Shown here piece after piece: positions 27,455 to 36,444 of a DNA stretch of 37,252 nt; position 1 is the first letter of the stretch; each line of letters opens with the position of its first letter. Both the position numbers and the translations under genes were made by a program. The notes below the pieces were generated by a model that worked only from the letters and a program-made list of their open reading frames with translations, had not been told where the DNA came from and searched no databases. The stretch comes from Mycobacterium sp. E1747 (GTDB lineage: Bacteria > Actinomycetota > Actinomycetes > Mycobacteriales > Mycobacteriaceae), in assembly GCF_001667775.1 (NCBI RefSeq), contig NZ_LZJI01000001.1, positions 1-37,252 on the forward strand, written 5' to 3'.

Positions 27455-27790
27455 GTGACGAAGCCGCTCTACAAGCTCAAGGCGGAGTTCTTCAAGACCC
27501 TGGGGCACCCCGCGCGGATCAGGATTCTGGAGTTGCTCGCAGAGGGCGAGAAGTCGGTCGCCGAACTGTTGCCCGAGGTGGGGCTGGAGGCGTCGAACCT
27601 TTCACAGCAGCTCGGCGTTCTGCGCCGAGCCGGTGTCGTGGATGCGCTGCGGGACGGCAACACGATGATCTACTCGATCGCCTCCCCGGATATCGCCGAA
27701 CTGCTGATGGTGGCGCGCAAGGTGCTCACCGGGGTGCTCAGCGACCGCGTGGCGATGCTGGAAGGCCTGCGCGCCGGGGGCGCGGGGTAG
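27455..27790 (+). CDS. ArsR-family regulator (Rv0081-type)
   Basis: This 111-aa winged-helix repressor is very close to Rv0081 (PLYKLKAEFFKTL, HPARIRILELL, SNLSQQLGVLRRAGVV, MIYSIASPDIAELL). GTG 27455 follows AGGAGA. There are no Cys, so classical arsenite or metal sensing by Cys is unlikely. In M. tuberculosis Rv0081 is a hub of the hypoxia network and controls the hyc genes. Here it stands five bases before the hyc-like operon, so it is likely its direct regulator. I found no DosR box in front of it. Confidence 0.92.
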   Translation: MTKPLYKLKAEFFKTLGHPARIRILELLAEGEKSVAELLPEVGLEASNLSQQLGVLRRAGVVDALRDGNTMIYSIASPDIAELLMVARKVLTGVLSDRVAMLEGLRAGGAG

Positions 27791-27795
27791 CGCAA

Positions 27796-28275
27796 ATGGG
27801 CTGGATCAGCAAAGCCTTGCGGGTCGGTCGGATCGCCGAACCCGCGCCGCCAGCACCGGAGCCGACGACCACGCCGCCCGCCGGGGTGCGCGGCTCACTT
27901 CAGATCCGCCACGTCGACGCGGGATCCTGCAACGGGTGCGAGGTGGAGATCGCGGGCGCGTTCGGGCCGGTCTATGACGCCGAGCGGTTCGGCGCCCGCT
28001 TGGTGGCATCCCCGCGACATGCGGATGCGCTCCTGGTGACCGGCGTCGTCACACACAACATGGCCGGCCCGTTGCGCGCCACGATCGAGGCCACTCCGCG
28101 GCCGCGCCGGGTGATCGCCTGTGGCGACTGCGCCATCAACCGCGGGGTCTTCGGCGACGCCTACGGGGTGGCCGGCACGGTCGGCGAGATGGTGGGCGTG
28201 GACGTGGAGATCCCCGGCTGCCCACCGACACCGAGCCAGATCGTCTCGGCGCTGCGGGCGGTGACCGGCAAGTGA
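27796..28275 (+). CDS. NuoB/HycG-type iron-sulfur subunit (Rv0082-type)
   Basis: This 159-aa protein is the small, NuoB-like subunit of a complex I/group 4 hydrogenase type complex. After a Pro-rich N-terminus (residues 15-30), it carries CNGC (Cys45, Cys48), CGDCAINRGVF (Cys109/Cys112) and GCPPTP (Cys142), the ligands for one [4Fe-4S] cluster near the large-subunit interface. So an electron path is kept. The family normally has a soluble ferredoxin-like partner (HycF/NuoI), which is missing here. GTG of the next gene overlaps its stop (GTGA). Confidence 0.93.
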   Translation: MGWISKALRVGRIAEPAPPAPEPTTTPPAGVRGSLQIRHVDAGSCNGCEVEIAGAFGPVYDAERFGARLVASPRHADALLVTGVVTHNMAGPLRATIEATPRPRRVIACGDCAINRGVFGDAYGVAGTVGEMVGVDVEIPGCPPTPSQIVSALRAVTGK

Positions 28276-30248
28276 CCGCAGCGCTGGCAACCAGAGTGGA
28301 GCCGCAACCAAAAATACTGGGCCACAATGGATCCTATCCGACCTGGTCGGGCTCGCTGACCTCGCTGCTGGGTGCGGGAGGGGTATGGGTCGGCGTCCTG
28401 GGGATGTTCGGTTCGATGCGCCCGATCCGCATCGGTTGGTTGCTCCCGCTGGCCGGCGTCCAGCTGGGTTTCGATCCGCTGGGCGGATTTTTCATGGCGC
28501 TGACGGGGGCGGTCGCGGTCGTCGTCGGGCTGTACACGATCGGCTATGCCCGGCGCGAGCGGTCAGGACCCGTCACGCTGGCGGTGTTGCCCACGTTCGT
28601 TGCGGCGATGCTGCTGGTGCCCGCGGCCGCGTCCATCACCACCTTCCTGCTGGCGTGGGAACTGATGGCGGTTGCATCGTTGGTTCTGGTGCTGGCCCAC
28701 CACACTCGTCCGCAGGTGCGCTCCGCCGCGTTGGTCTACGCCGTGATGACCCAGTTGGGGTTCGTGGCGATTCTGGCCGGCCTGATGGTGTTCTCGGCTG
28801 CGGGTGGCGCCGACCGGTTCGCCGACCTGCACCACATACCGCAAGGCGCGCGCACCGCGGTGTTTTTGTTGACGCTGGCGGGGTTCGGCTCGAAGGCGGG
28901 CCTGGTGCCGCTGCACGCCTGGCTGCCGCGAGCCCATCCAGAGGCGCCCAGCCCGGTGTCGGCGCTGATGAGCGCGGCGATGATCAACCTCGGCGTCTAC
29001 GGCATTTGCCGCTTCGATTTGCAGCTGCTCGGTCCGGGGCCCCGCTGGTGGGGACTGGCCCTGATGGTCGTCGGCGGGGTGTCGGCCCTCTACGGCGTGG
29101 TGCAGGCCTCCGTGGCCACCGATCTCAAACGGCTGCTTGCCTATTCGACGACCGAGAACCTTGGGCTAATCACGCTGGCCCTTGGGGCCGCGACCCTGTT
29201 CGCGGCCACGGGCGCAAGCGGCCCGGCCACCATCGCCGCCGCGGCCGCCATGCTGCACCTCGTCGCCCACGCGGCCTTCAAAAGCCTCGGCTTCCTCGCG
29301 GCGGGATCGGTGTTGGCCGCCACCGGGCTGCGCGACCTCGACCGGCTGGGCGGCCTGGCGCGCCGGATGCCGGCGACCACAACCCTTTTCGCGGTCGCCG
29401 CGCTTGGGGCCTCGGGGCTGCCGCTGGGCGCCGGGTTCGTCAGCGAGTGGCTGCTGGTGCAGTCGCTGATCCACACGGCCCGAGAGCATTCCGCCGTCTT
29501 GGCATTGACCACGCCGCTCGCCGTGGGCGCCGTCGCGCTCACCACGGGCCTGGGCGTCGCGGCCATGGTCAAGGCGTTCGGGGTCGGCTTTCTGGCGCGG
29601 CCGCGTTCCGACCAGGCCGCCGACGCCCGAGAGGCGCCGCGCACGATGCTGGCCGCGATGGCGATGGCGGCGGCGGCCTGCCTGACGTTGGCGGTGGCAC
29701 CCGCGGTTATCGCACCCGCGCTACGGCAGGCGGTCGCCGCGTTGCCGGCCACCCGGGCAATCGGATTCACCAGTCTCGGGGCGGTGGTGCGGCTGCCCGG
29801 CCTGCAGGGATCGATCGCCCCCGGCGCGGTCGCCGTCGGTGTCGTGGTGGCCACGCTCATCGCGGCCATGCTGGCGCTCTGGCGCCGCAGCCGGCGTCCG
29901 GCACCCGCCACGTTGCCGCTGTGGGCTTGTGGCGCGGACGATCTCACCGCTCGGATGCAGTACACGGCAACGTCGTTCGCCGAACCGCTGCAACGGGTGT
30001 TCGACGACGTCCTGCGGCCCGACACCGACATCGAAGTCACGCCGACCGCTGAGTCGCAATATCTGGCCGAAAAGATCATTTACCGCACCAGGATCGTCGA
30101 CGCCATCGAGGATCGCTGCTACACCCCGGTGATCCGGGCGGTCACGGCCGCGGCGGAGCTGGCCCGGCGCGCTCACACCGGCAGCGTGCACCTGTATCTG
30201 GCCTACGGTGCGCTCGGTGTGCTCATCGTCTTGGTGGTGGCCCGATGA
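28272..30248 (+). CDS. HyfB/NuoL-type antiporter subunit (Rv0083-type)
   Basis: This 658-aa, multi-spanning protein is the large antiporter-like subunit of the complex, homologous to HyfB/HycC and NuoL/M. Residues of proton channels are in place: Glu130 in LLAWELM, Lys208 in GFGSKAGLVPLHAWLPRAHP, the Lys in ATDLKRLLAYSTTENLG, and a later Lys in HAAFKSLGF. The C-terminal arm (ESQYLAEKIIYRTRIVD, then a last helix) is typical. GTG 28272 overlaps the previous stop, and ATGA at 30245 overlaps the next start. Confidence 0.92.
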   Translation: MTAALATRVEPQPKILGHNGSYPTWSGSLTSLLGAGGVWVGVLGMFGSMRPIRIGWLLPLAGVQLGFDPLGGFFMALTGAVAVVVGLYTIGYARRERSGPVTLAVLPTFVAAMLLVPAAASITTFLLAWELMAVASLVLVLAHHTRPQVRSAALVYAVMTQLGFVAILAGLMVFSAAGGADRFADLHHIPQGARTAVFLLTLAGFGSKAGLVPLHAWLPRAHPEAPSPVSALMSAAMINLGVYGICRFDLQLLGPGPRWWGLALMVVGGVSALYGVVQASVATDLKRLLAYSTTENLGLITLALGAATLFAATGASGPATIAAAAAMLHLVAHAAFKSLGFLAAGSVLAATGLRDLDRLGGLARRMPATTTLFAVAALGASGLPLGAGFVSEWLLVQSLIHTAREHSAVLALTTPLAVGAVALTTGLGVAAMVKAFGVGFLARPRSDQAADAREAPRTMLAAMAMAAAACLTLAVAPAVIAPALRQAVAALPATRAIGFTSLGAVVRLPGLQGSIAPGAVAVGVVVATLIAAMLALWRRSRRPAPATLPLWACGADDLTARMQYTATSFAEPLQRVFDDVLRPDTDIEVTPTAESQYLAEKIIYRTRIVDAIEDRCYTPVIRAVTAAAELARRAHTGSVHLYLAYGALGVLIVLVVAR

Positions 30249-31204
30249 ATGTCTTTTCCTACCTCGCGGGCGTGGCCCAGGTCGGCGGCGTGATGGCCGG
30301 GGCGCCGCTGGTGGTCGGCCTTACCCGGCAGGTCCGTGCCCGCTGGGAGGGCCGCGTGGGCGGCGGGATCCTGCAGCCGTGGCGCGACATCGTCAAACAG
30401 CTTGGTAAGCAACAGATCACCCCGCATGGGACGACGGTGGTGTTCGCGGCCGCACCCGCGGTCATCGCGGGATCGACGTTGCTGATCGCCGCGATTGCGC
30501 CGCTCGTCGCGACCGGATCGCCACTGGACGCCAGCGCCGACCTGTTCGCCGTGGTCGGACTGCTGTTCGTCGGCACCGTCGCGCTGGCCCTGGCCGGTAT
30601 CGACACCGGCACGTCGTTCGGCGGCATGGGCGCCAGCCGCGAAATCACGATCGCCGCACTCGTCGAACCCACCATCCTGCTGGCGGTGTTTGCCCTGTCC
30701 ATGCCGGTGGGGTCCGCCAATCTCGGTGCCCTGGTGGCACATACGATCACCCACCCCGGGCAGGTGGTGTCGCTGGCCGCGGTGCTGGCGTTCGCGGCGC
30801 TGGTGATCGTGATCGTCGCCGAGACCGGACGACTGCCGGTGGACAACCCGGCCACCCATCTCGAGCTGACGATGGTCCACGAGGCGATGGTCCTCGAATA
30901 CGCGGGCCCGCGGCTGGCCCTGGTCGAGTGGGCGGCCGGGATGCGGCTGACCGTGCTGTTGGCGCTGTTGGCGAACCTGTTCGCCCCCTGGGGCATTGCC
31001 GGAGGCGAGCCGGGCGCGGTCGACGTCGCCATCGGCGCTGCGGCGGTAGCGGCCAAGGTCACGGTGTTGGCGGTACTGCTGGCCACCGTTGAGGTGTTCG
31101 TCGCCAAGCTGCGCCTGTTCCGGGTGCCCGAGTTGCTGGCCGGATCGTTCCTCCTGGCGCTGCTCGCGGTCGTCGCGGCCAACTTCTTCATGGTGCCGGC
31201 ATGA
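30245..31204 (+). CDS. hycD: HycD/NuoH-type membrane subunit (Rv0084-type)
   Basis: This 319-aa protein is the HycD/NuoH-like subunit that joins the iron-sulfur arm to the membrane arm. Family motifs are [32 protein letters not shown] and [27 protein letters not shown] with conserved acid residues. About eight membrane helices are predicted by eye. It overlaps both neighbours by four bases (ATGA), in line with strict co-translation. Confidence 0.93.
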   Translation: MNVFSYLAGVAQVGGVMAGAPLVVGLTRQVRARWEGRVGGGILQPWRDIVKQLGKQQITPHGTTVVFAAAPAVIAGSTLLIAAIAPLVATGSPLDASADLFAVVGLLFVGTVALALAGIDTGTSFGGMGASREITIAALVEPTILLAVFALSMPVGSANLGALVAHTITHPGQVVSLAAVLAFAALVIVIVAETGRLPVDNPATHLELTMVHEAMVLEYAGPRLALVEWAAGMRLTVLLALLANLFAPWGIAGGEPGAVDVAIGAAAVAAKVTVLAVLLATVEVFVAKLRLFRVPELLAGSFLLALLAVVAANFFMVPA

Positions 31205-31863
31205 CCTACAACACGTTTTCGGTCCTGGTCGACCTCGCCGCCGGCGGGCTGCTGTTGGCCGCGGTGCTGATCGTGTGGCGCCGCGACCTGACCGCCATCA
31301 TCCGGCTGCTGGCGTGGCAGGGCGCCGCGCTGGCGGCCATCCCCCTGCTGCGCGGGGCGTATGACCGTGACGGCGCCCTCATCGGAGTCGGGGTGGCCGT
31401 GCTGGCCTTGCGGGTTGCGCTGCTGCCGCGGTTGCTGGCCGGCGCGGGTGGCGCCGAGGCGCGATCGCGCCGGGAAGCCACCCCGGTCATCAACACCGCC
31501 ACGTCGCTGCTCATCACGGCCGCGCTGACTCTGGCCGCGTTCGCCGCCACCCGGCCTCTGGTGAACCTGCAACCCGCCGCGACCACTTCCGCGGTCCCGG
31601 CCGCTACCGCGGTCGTGCTGATCGCGCTGCTCGTCATGGTGACGCGGCGGCACGCGGTGTCGCAGGCCGCGGGATTCCTCATGCTGGACAACGGGATTGC
31701 CGCCACCGCGTTCCTGCTCACCGCGGGGGTGCCGCTGATCGTCGAACTCGGTTCGTCGCTGGACGTGTTGTTCGCGGTCATCGTGATCGGGGTCCTGACG
31801 GGGCGATTGGCCAAAGCCTTCGGTGGTGCCGACCTGGACGCGTTGCAGGAGCTGCACGACTGA
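31201..31863 (+). CDS. hycP: HyfE/HycP-type membrane subunit (Rv0085-type)
   Basis: This 220-aa membrane protein matches HyfE/HycP (Rv0085), a small helical subunit related to MrpC/NuoK. It starts [30 protein letters not shown] and has about six or seven helices, with conserved [18 protein letters not shown] and a C-terminal [28 protein letters not shown]. It has no known enzymatic part. Its stop overlaps the next start by one base (TGATG). Confidence 0.88.
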   Translation: MTYNTFSVLVDLAAGGLLLAAVLIVWRRDLTAIIRLLAWQGAALAAIPLLRGAYDRDGALIGVGVAVLALRVALLPRLLAGAGGAEARSRREATPVINTATSLLITAALTLAAFAATRPLVNLQPAATTSAVPAATAVVLIALLVMVTRRHAVSQAAGFLMLDNGIAATAFLLTAGVPLIVELGSSLDVLFAVIVIGVLTGRLAKAFGGADLDALQELHD

Positions 31864-33329
31864 TGACCGCCTTACTGCTTGCTGCGATCCTCACCCCGAT
31901 CGGTGCCTCGGTCGCCGTGCTGGTCGCCGGATGGCGCCGGGTGACCGCGACACTGATCGTGCTCTCGGCGATGACGGTGCTCGCAAGTGGCGCGCTGCTC
32001 GCACTCCGTGTCGGGTCCGGGACCCGGGTCGCCCTGGGCGGATTGCTGCGACTAGATGCGCTGAGCGTCACCATGCTGATCGTCATCGGGATCGTCGCCA
32101 CCCTGGCCACCTGGGCCAGCATCGGGTACATCGACGCCGAACTCGCGGGCGGCCACACCGACCCGCGGGGCGCTTGCGGGTACGGGGCCCTCACGGCCGG
32201 CTTCCTGGCGGCGATGGTTGTCGCGGTTTGCGCCAACAACATCGGCGTCATCTGGATCGCGATCGAGGCGACCACGGTGATCACCGCCTTCCTGGTCGGG
32301 CATCGCCGCACCCGCAGCGCCCTCGAAGCGACCTGGAAGTACGTCGTGATCTGCTCGGTCGGCATCGCCGTCGCCTTCCTCGGCACCGTGCTGCTCTACT
32401 ACGCCGCCGAGCATGCCGGCGCGCCGGCCGCCGCCGCCCTGAACCTCGACGTACTGGCGGCGCACGCCGGCGGGCTGGACCCCGACATCGCCCGCCTCGC
32501 GGGCGGGCTGCTGCTCATCGGCTACGGCGCCAAGGGCGGTTTGTTTCCGTTCCACACGTGGCTGGCCGACGCCCACAGCCAGGCCCCGGCACCGGTTTCC
32601 GCGCTCATGAGCGGCGTGCTGCTGTCGGTGGCTTTTTCGGTGCTGATCCGTCTCAAGCCGATCATCGGCGCTGCCACCGGAGAACCTTTCATGCGTTCGG
32701 GCCTACTCGTGATCGGGCTGGCAACGCTGGTGGTCGCGGCCATGATGCTCACCGTGACACCGGACCTCAAGCGCATGCTCGCGTACTCCTCGATGGAGAA
32801 CATGGGTTTGATCGCGATCGCCGCCGCGGCCGGAACCTCGCTCGCCATTGCCGCGCTGCTGCTGCACGTCCTCGCTCACGGGATCGGCAAGACGGTCCTG
32901 TTCCTGGCGAGCGGGCCCCTGCAGGCGGCGCACGAGTCCACCGCGATCGCCGACATCGCCGCCGTGCTGCGCCGCTCCCGGCTCATCGGCGTATCGATCG
33001 CCGTCGGTGTTCTCGTGCTGCTAGGCCTGCCGCCGTTCGCCATGTTCGCCAGTGAGCTGGCGATCGTTCGATCCCTCGCCGACGCGCGGCTGTACTGGGT
33101 CCTCGCCGCGGGCATGCTGTTCGTTGTGGTCGCCTTCGCCGCGCTGGCGCGTAACTCGGGTCGCATCCTGTTGGGTCGCCCGGCCGACGCACGCGAAATC
33201 GCTGTGCCGCGAACGGTGTCGGCGGCCCTTCTGGTCGGCATCGCCGCATCGATCGCGCTCGGCGTCACCGCCGGCCCGCTCGCCGACTTGTTCACCGCCG
33301 CGGCCAGCAATGTCGGGGGAGCGCGGTGA
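31863..33329 (+). CDS. hycQ: HyfF/HycQ antiporter-type subunit (Rv0086-type)
   Basis: This 488-aa protein is the second antiporter-like subunit (HyfF/NuoN-like). Channel residues are kept: Glu135 in WIAIEATTV, Lys224 in GYGAKGGLFPFHTWLADAHSQAPAPVSALMSG and the Lys in TPDLKRMLAYSSMENMGL, plus the Lys in HGIGKTVLFL. Having two antiporter-type subunits suggests the complex can move more than one ion per cycle (inference). Its stop overlaps the next start (GTGA). Confidence 0.92.
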   Translation: MTALLLAAILTPIGASVAVLVAGWRRVTATLIVLSAMTVLASGALLALRVGSGTRVALGGLLRLDALSVTMLIVIGIVATLATWASIGYIDAELAGGHTDPRGACGYGALTAGFLAAMVVAVCANNIGVIWIAIEATTVITAFLVGHRRTRSALEATWKYVVICSVGIAVAFLGTVLLYYAAEHAGAPAAAALNLDVLAAHAGGLDPDIARLAGGLLLIGYGAKGGLFPFHTWLADAHSQAPAPVSALMSGVLLSVAFSVLIRLKPIIGAATGEPFMRSGLLVIGLATLVVAAMMLTVTPDLKRMLAYSSMENMGLIAIAAAAGTSLAIAALLLHVLAHGIGKTVLFLASGPLQAAHESTAIADIAAVLRRSRLIGVSIAVGVLVLLGLPPFAMFASELAIVRSLADARLYWVLAAGMLFVVVAFAALARNSGRILLGRPADAREIAVPRTVSAALLVGIAASIALGVTAGPLADLFTAAASNVGGAR

Positions 33330-34804
33330 GGACCGAGTGGCAGCACCACCGGGTATCTCAGGGCAGGCTGGCGGAATCGGCGGAAGGCCTGCTGAGCGAG
33401 GGATTCCGCTTGGCTCTGGTGGCCGCCCACGACGACTCCGACGCCTACCGCGTCGTCTATCTGTTCCTCGCCGGCTGGCCGGACCGGCGGGTCGAGCTCG
33501 AATGCGTAGTGCCCAAGGACGATCCGGCGGTCCGATCACTGGCCTATCTGTCGTTCACGGCCAGCCGCTTCGAGCGCGAAATGGCCGACCTGTACGGCAT
33601 CCGGTGCGTGGGTCATCCGAAGGCGCGCCGCCTGGTGCGCCATGCCCACTGGCCAGAGGAATGGTATCCGATGCGGCGCGCGGCGCCGCCCGTGCCCAAA
33701 CTTGATGGCAACGGCCACTTCCCGTTCGTCACGGTCGAGGGCCCGGGTGTGTACGAGATCCCGGTCGGCCCCGTTCACGCGGGGTTGATCGAGCCAGGCC
33801 ACTTCCGCTTCTCCGTCGCCGGGGAAACCGTACTTCGGCTCAAGGCCAGGCTGTGGTTCGTCCACCGGGGTTTGGAGAAGCTCTTCGAGGGCCGGCCGGC
33901 CGGTGCCGCGGTCGATTTGGCCGAACGGGTCAGCGGCGACACCTCCGTCGCCCATGCGCTGGCGCACTGCCTCGCCATCGAAGACGCGCTCGGCATCGAG
34001 CTTCCCGACGCGGCACACCGACTGCGGGCGCTCCTCGTCGAACTCGAACGGCTCTACAACCACGCCGCCGATCTGGGCGCGCTGGCCAACGACGTCGGGT
34101 TCGGTCTCGCCCATGCCCACGCGCAACGAATCCGCGAACAACTGCTGCGACTCAACGAGGCGGTCACCGGTCACCGGCTGTTGCGCGGCGCGGTGCGTCC
34201 AGGCCGGGTCACGCTGCAGGTGCTGCCGGATCCCGGTGTGCTGCAACGCATCTCCGCCGACGTCGCCGAGGTCGCCGAACTGACCCTGCACAACACCGTG
34301 GTGTATGACCGCTTCGCCGGGACCGCCGTCCTGAACCGAGAGGACGCACACGCGCTCGGATGCCTGGGCTATGTCGCGCGCGCCAGCGGCATGCGGACGG
34401 ACGCCCGACTCGAACACCCAAGCACCACGCTGCCGGTCACCGAGATCGGCGCCGAGTCGGGCGACGTGCTTGCCCGCTACACCGTGCGCCGCGACGAATT
34501 CGCGGCTTCCACCGAACTCGCTTGCCATCTGATCGAATCACACAGCGGCCCAATCGAATATGCAAGAGGACCGGCGGCGCCTGCTGGGTCGCGTAGTGGC
34601 ATCGGAATCGTCGAGGGCTGGCGCGGCACCATCGTGCACCGCGTCGAAACCGACCCCGTCAATCGGATCACCCGCGCGAAGATCGTCGACCCGTCGTGGT
34701 TCAACTGGCCCGCGCTGCCCGTCGCGATGGCCGACACCATCGTCCCCGACTTCCCACTGGCCAACAAGAGCTTCAACCAGTCCTACGCCGGCAACGACCT
34801 TTGA
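33326..34804 (+). CDS. hycE: HycE/NuoCD-type large subunit lacking NiFe cysteines
   Basis: This 492-aa protein fuses a NuoC-like domain (residues ~1-125, YVFLAGWPD-type strands and REMADLYGI) with a NuoD/HycE large-subunit domain (from ~140). In hydrogenases, the N-terminal motif RxCGxxC and the C-terminal DPCxxC hold Ni and Fe. Here they read RVSGDTS (Ser203, Thr206) and DPSWFN (Ser457, Asn460): all four Cys are gone, while the surrounding framework (His210, Asp455) stays. The protein therefore should not be a hydrogenase. Its redox partner, if any, is open. From memory the Rv0087 protein is alike. GTG 33326 is coupled to the upstream gene. Confidence 0.93.
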   Translation: MRTEWQHHRVSQGRLAESAEGLLSEGFRLALVAAHDDSDAYRVVYLFLAGWPDRRVELECVVPKDDPAVRSLAYLSFTASRFEREMADLYGIRCVGHPKARRLVRHAHWPEEWYPMRRAAPPVPKLDGNGHFPFVTVEGPGVYEIPVGPVHAGLIEPGHFRFSVAGETVLRLKARLWFVHRGLEKLFEGRPAGAAVDLAERVSGDTSVAHALAHCLAIEDALGIELPDAAHRLRALLVELERLYNHAADLGALANDVGFGLAHAHAQRIREQLLRLNEAVTGHRLLRGAVRPGRVTLQVLPDPGVLQRISADVAEVAELTLHNTVVYDRFAGTAVLNREDAHALGCLGYVARASGMRTDARLEHPSTTLPVTEIGAESGDVLARYTVRRDEFAASTELACHLIESHSGPIEYARGPAAPAGSRSGIGIVEGWRGTIVHRVETDPVNRITRAKIVDPSWFNWPALPVAMADTIVPDFPLANKSFNQSYAGNDL

Positions 34805-34813
34805 TCGGCGCGA

Positions 34814-35713
34814 CTACGCTTCGCCCGCCAGGGCGAACCGGCCGTCGGCCGTCTGCGCAACCAAGCCGTCGGCCAGCAACGAGAACAGTGCCCGGTCGCG
34901 CTGGGCGGTGTCGGTCAGCCACGCCACGTCCAGTTGCGCGCGGGTGACCGGAGAGTCGTTGGCGCGCAACACATCCAACAGCCGGCCACGGACCTGCCGA
35001 TCGGTGCCGGCGTAGGTCTGCACCCGCCGGGCCGGCCCCTGGGCCGGGGGATAACCCGCGTCGCGCCAAGCGCACCGGTCAAGCGGGCACAGTCCGCATC
35101 GGGGCGCCCGCGCGGTGCACACCGTCGCGCCCAACTCCATAAGCGCGACGGAAAACAAAGGGGCCGTCCCATTTTCCGGCAGCAGCGCAGCGACGTCGGC
35201 CATGTCTCGTACTGCCGAAGGTGACCCGGCATCGGCCAGCCCGTGCACGACGCGGGCCACCACCCGGCGAACGTTGGTGTCCACCACGGGGACCGCCTGC
35301 CGGTAGGCGAAACAGGCTACGGCGCGGGCGGTGTAGCTGCCGATGCCCGGCAACGTCAGCAAGGTGTCGACATCCTCGGGCACCACGTCGCCGTGGTCGC
35401 GCGCGATGACGATCGCGCACTCGTGCAGGCGCTTGGCCCGGCGCGGATAGCCCAGCTTGCCCCAGGCGCGCAGCACGTCGGCCGCGCTGGCGGCGGCGGT
35501 GGCCGATGGGGTGGGCCACCGCCGCACCCAGTCCGACCAAACCGGCAGCACCCGCGACACCGGCGTCTGCTGCAGCATGAACTCACTGACCAGGATCTGC
35601 CACGCGCTGACGCCGGGCTCCCGCCACGGCAGGTCGCGGCGCGATTGTTCGTACCAGTAGAGAAGGTCGGTAACTGGTATGTGTCTTGGGCCGTTTACCC
35701 GCGAATGCGGCAT
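34814..35713 (-). CDS. mutY: A/G-specific adenine glycosylase MutY
   Basis: MutY removes adenine opposite 8-oxoguanine. I choose ATG 35713 (299 aa, MPHSRVNGPRHIP), which fits the ~304-aa M. tuberculosis protein; ATG 35725 four codons upstream is possible. It has the catalytic Glu in SEFMLQQTP, the helix-hairpin-helix LPGIGSYTARAVACFA with Asp in VVDTNVRR, and the [4Fe-4S] ligands CTARAPRCGLCPLDRC (C-x6-C-x2-C-x4-C). The C-terminal region is short compared with E. coli MutY, as in other mycobacteria. The start is 10 bases from canB, so the two divergent genes share one promoter region. It converges on hycE with a 9-base gap. Confidence 0.94.
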   Translation of the reverse strand: MPHSRVNGPRHIPVTDLLYWYEQSRRDLPWREPGVSAWQILVSEFMLQQTPVSRVLPVWSDWVRRWPTPSATAAASAADVLRAWGKLGYPRRAKRLHECAIVIARDHGDVVPEDVDTLLTLPGIGSYTARAVACFAYRQAVPVVDTNVRRVVARVVHGLADAGSPSAVRDMADVAALLPENGTAPLFSVALMELGATVCTARAPRCGLCPLDRCAWRDAGYPPAQGPARRVQTYAGTDRQVRGRLLDVLRANDSPVTRAQLDVAWLTDTAQRDRALFSLLADGLVAQTADGRFALAGEA

Positions 35714-35723
35714 GATGTCAGCC

Positions 35724-36341
35724 ATGCCTAACACCAGCCCGGTAACCGCGTGGAAAGCACTCAAAGAGGGTAACGAGCGATTCGTCGCCGGGAATCCCCA
35801 GCATCCCAGCCAGAGTGTCGAGCACCGGGCCAGCCTGGCCGGCGGGCAGAAGCCCACCGCGGTGGTGTTCGGCTGCGCCGACAGCCGGGTGGCCGCGGAG
35901 CTCATTTTCGACCAGGGCCTGGGCGACATGTTCGTGGTGCGCACAGCCGGTCAGGCCATCGACTCGGCGGTGCTGGGCTCCATCGAGTTCGCTGTGACGG
36001 TGCTCGACGTGCCGCTCGTCGTTGTGCTGGGTCACGACAGCTGCGGCGCGGTCAAGGCCGCGCTGGCCGCGATCAACGACGGCGCGATCCCGGGCGGCTT
36101 CGTGCGGGACGTGGTCGAACGGGTCGCGCCGTCTGTGCTGATGGGCCGCCGCGACGGCCTCAGCCGCGTCGACGAGTTCGAGGAACGGCACGTGCGCGAA
36201 ACCGTCGCCCAGCTGGTGTCTCGTTCGAGCGCGATCGCGGAGCGGATCGCGGCGGGCACATTGGCGGTCGCGGGCGCCACCTATCACCTGGCCGACGGGC
36301 GGGCGGCGCTGGTCGACCATGTCGGTGACATAGGCGAATAG
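35724..36341 (+). CDS. canB: Beta-carbonic anhydrase CanB
   Basis: CanB interconverts CO2 and bicarbonate. ATG 35724 gives 205 aa starting MPNTSPVTAWKALKEGNERF, as in Rv3588c. Zinc ligands are Cys in FGCADSRV and His/Cys in GHDSCGAV, with the Asp-Arg pair of the ADSR motif. CATGAT at 35711-35716 with TTGGGC at 35686-35691 (19-bp spacer) could be its promoter, giving a very short leader. It starts divergently from mutY within ten bases. Confidence 0.95.
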   Translation: MPNTSPVTAWKALKEGNERFVAGNPQHPSQSVEHRASLAGGQKPTAVVFGCADSRVAAELIFDQGLGDMFVVRTAGQAIDSAVLGSIEFAVTVLDVPLVVVLGHDSCGAVKAALAAINDGAIPGGFVRDVVERVAPSVLMGRRDGLSRVDEFEERHVRETVAQLVSRSSAIAERIAAGTLAVAGATYHLADGRAALVDHVGDIGE

Positions 36342-36352
36342 CGGTCCGGCGC

Positions 36353-36371
36353 GGCCGTCACTAACACGGCC
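36353..36371 (+). terminator. Weak hairpin after canB
   Basis: GGCCGT at 36353-36358 and ACGGCC at 36366-36371 form a 6-bp stem with a 7-base loop, 11 bases after the canB stop. There is no T-tract, so this is only a possible transcript end. Confidence 0.3.
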
Positions 36372-36432
36372 ATCCGCCAGCAAACCCCGCGACACGCCGG
36401 GGCGGGTCAGGCAACGAGACGTGACCTGGGCC

Positions 36433-36438
36433 TACGCT
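36433..36438 (+). promoter_or_regulatory. TACGCT -10 element for leaderless Rv3587c-like mRNA
   Basis: TACGCT lies exactly at -12 to -7 of GTG 36445, the leaderless promoter geometry. It supports GTG 36445 over GTG 36421 as the start codon. Confidence 0.5.
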
Positions 36439-36444
36439 GCAAAC

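Noticed and set aside
24741..28333. Similar strings near 24745-24765 and 28313-28332 sharing AATGGATCC, considered as a repeat flanking the lpqF-mhuD-hydrolase-hyc region.
   Set aside because: The shared core is short and one copy lies inside the HyfB coding frame; chance is enough.
34805..34813. Terminator between converging hycE and mutY.
   Set aside because: Only nine bases separate the genes and no hairpin is seen.
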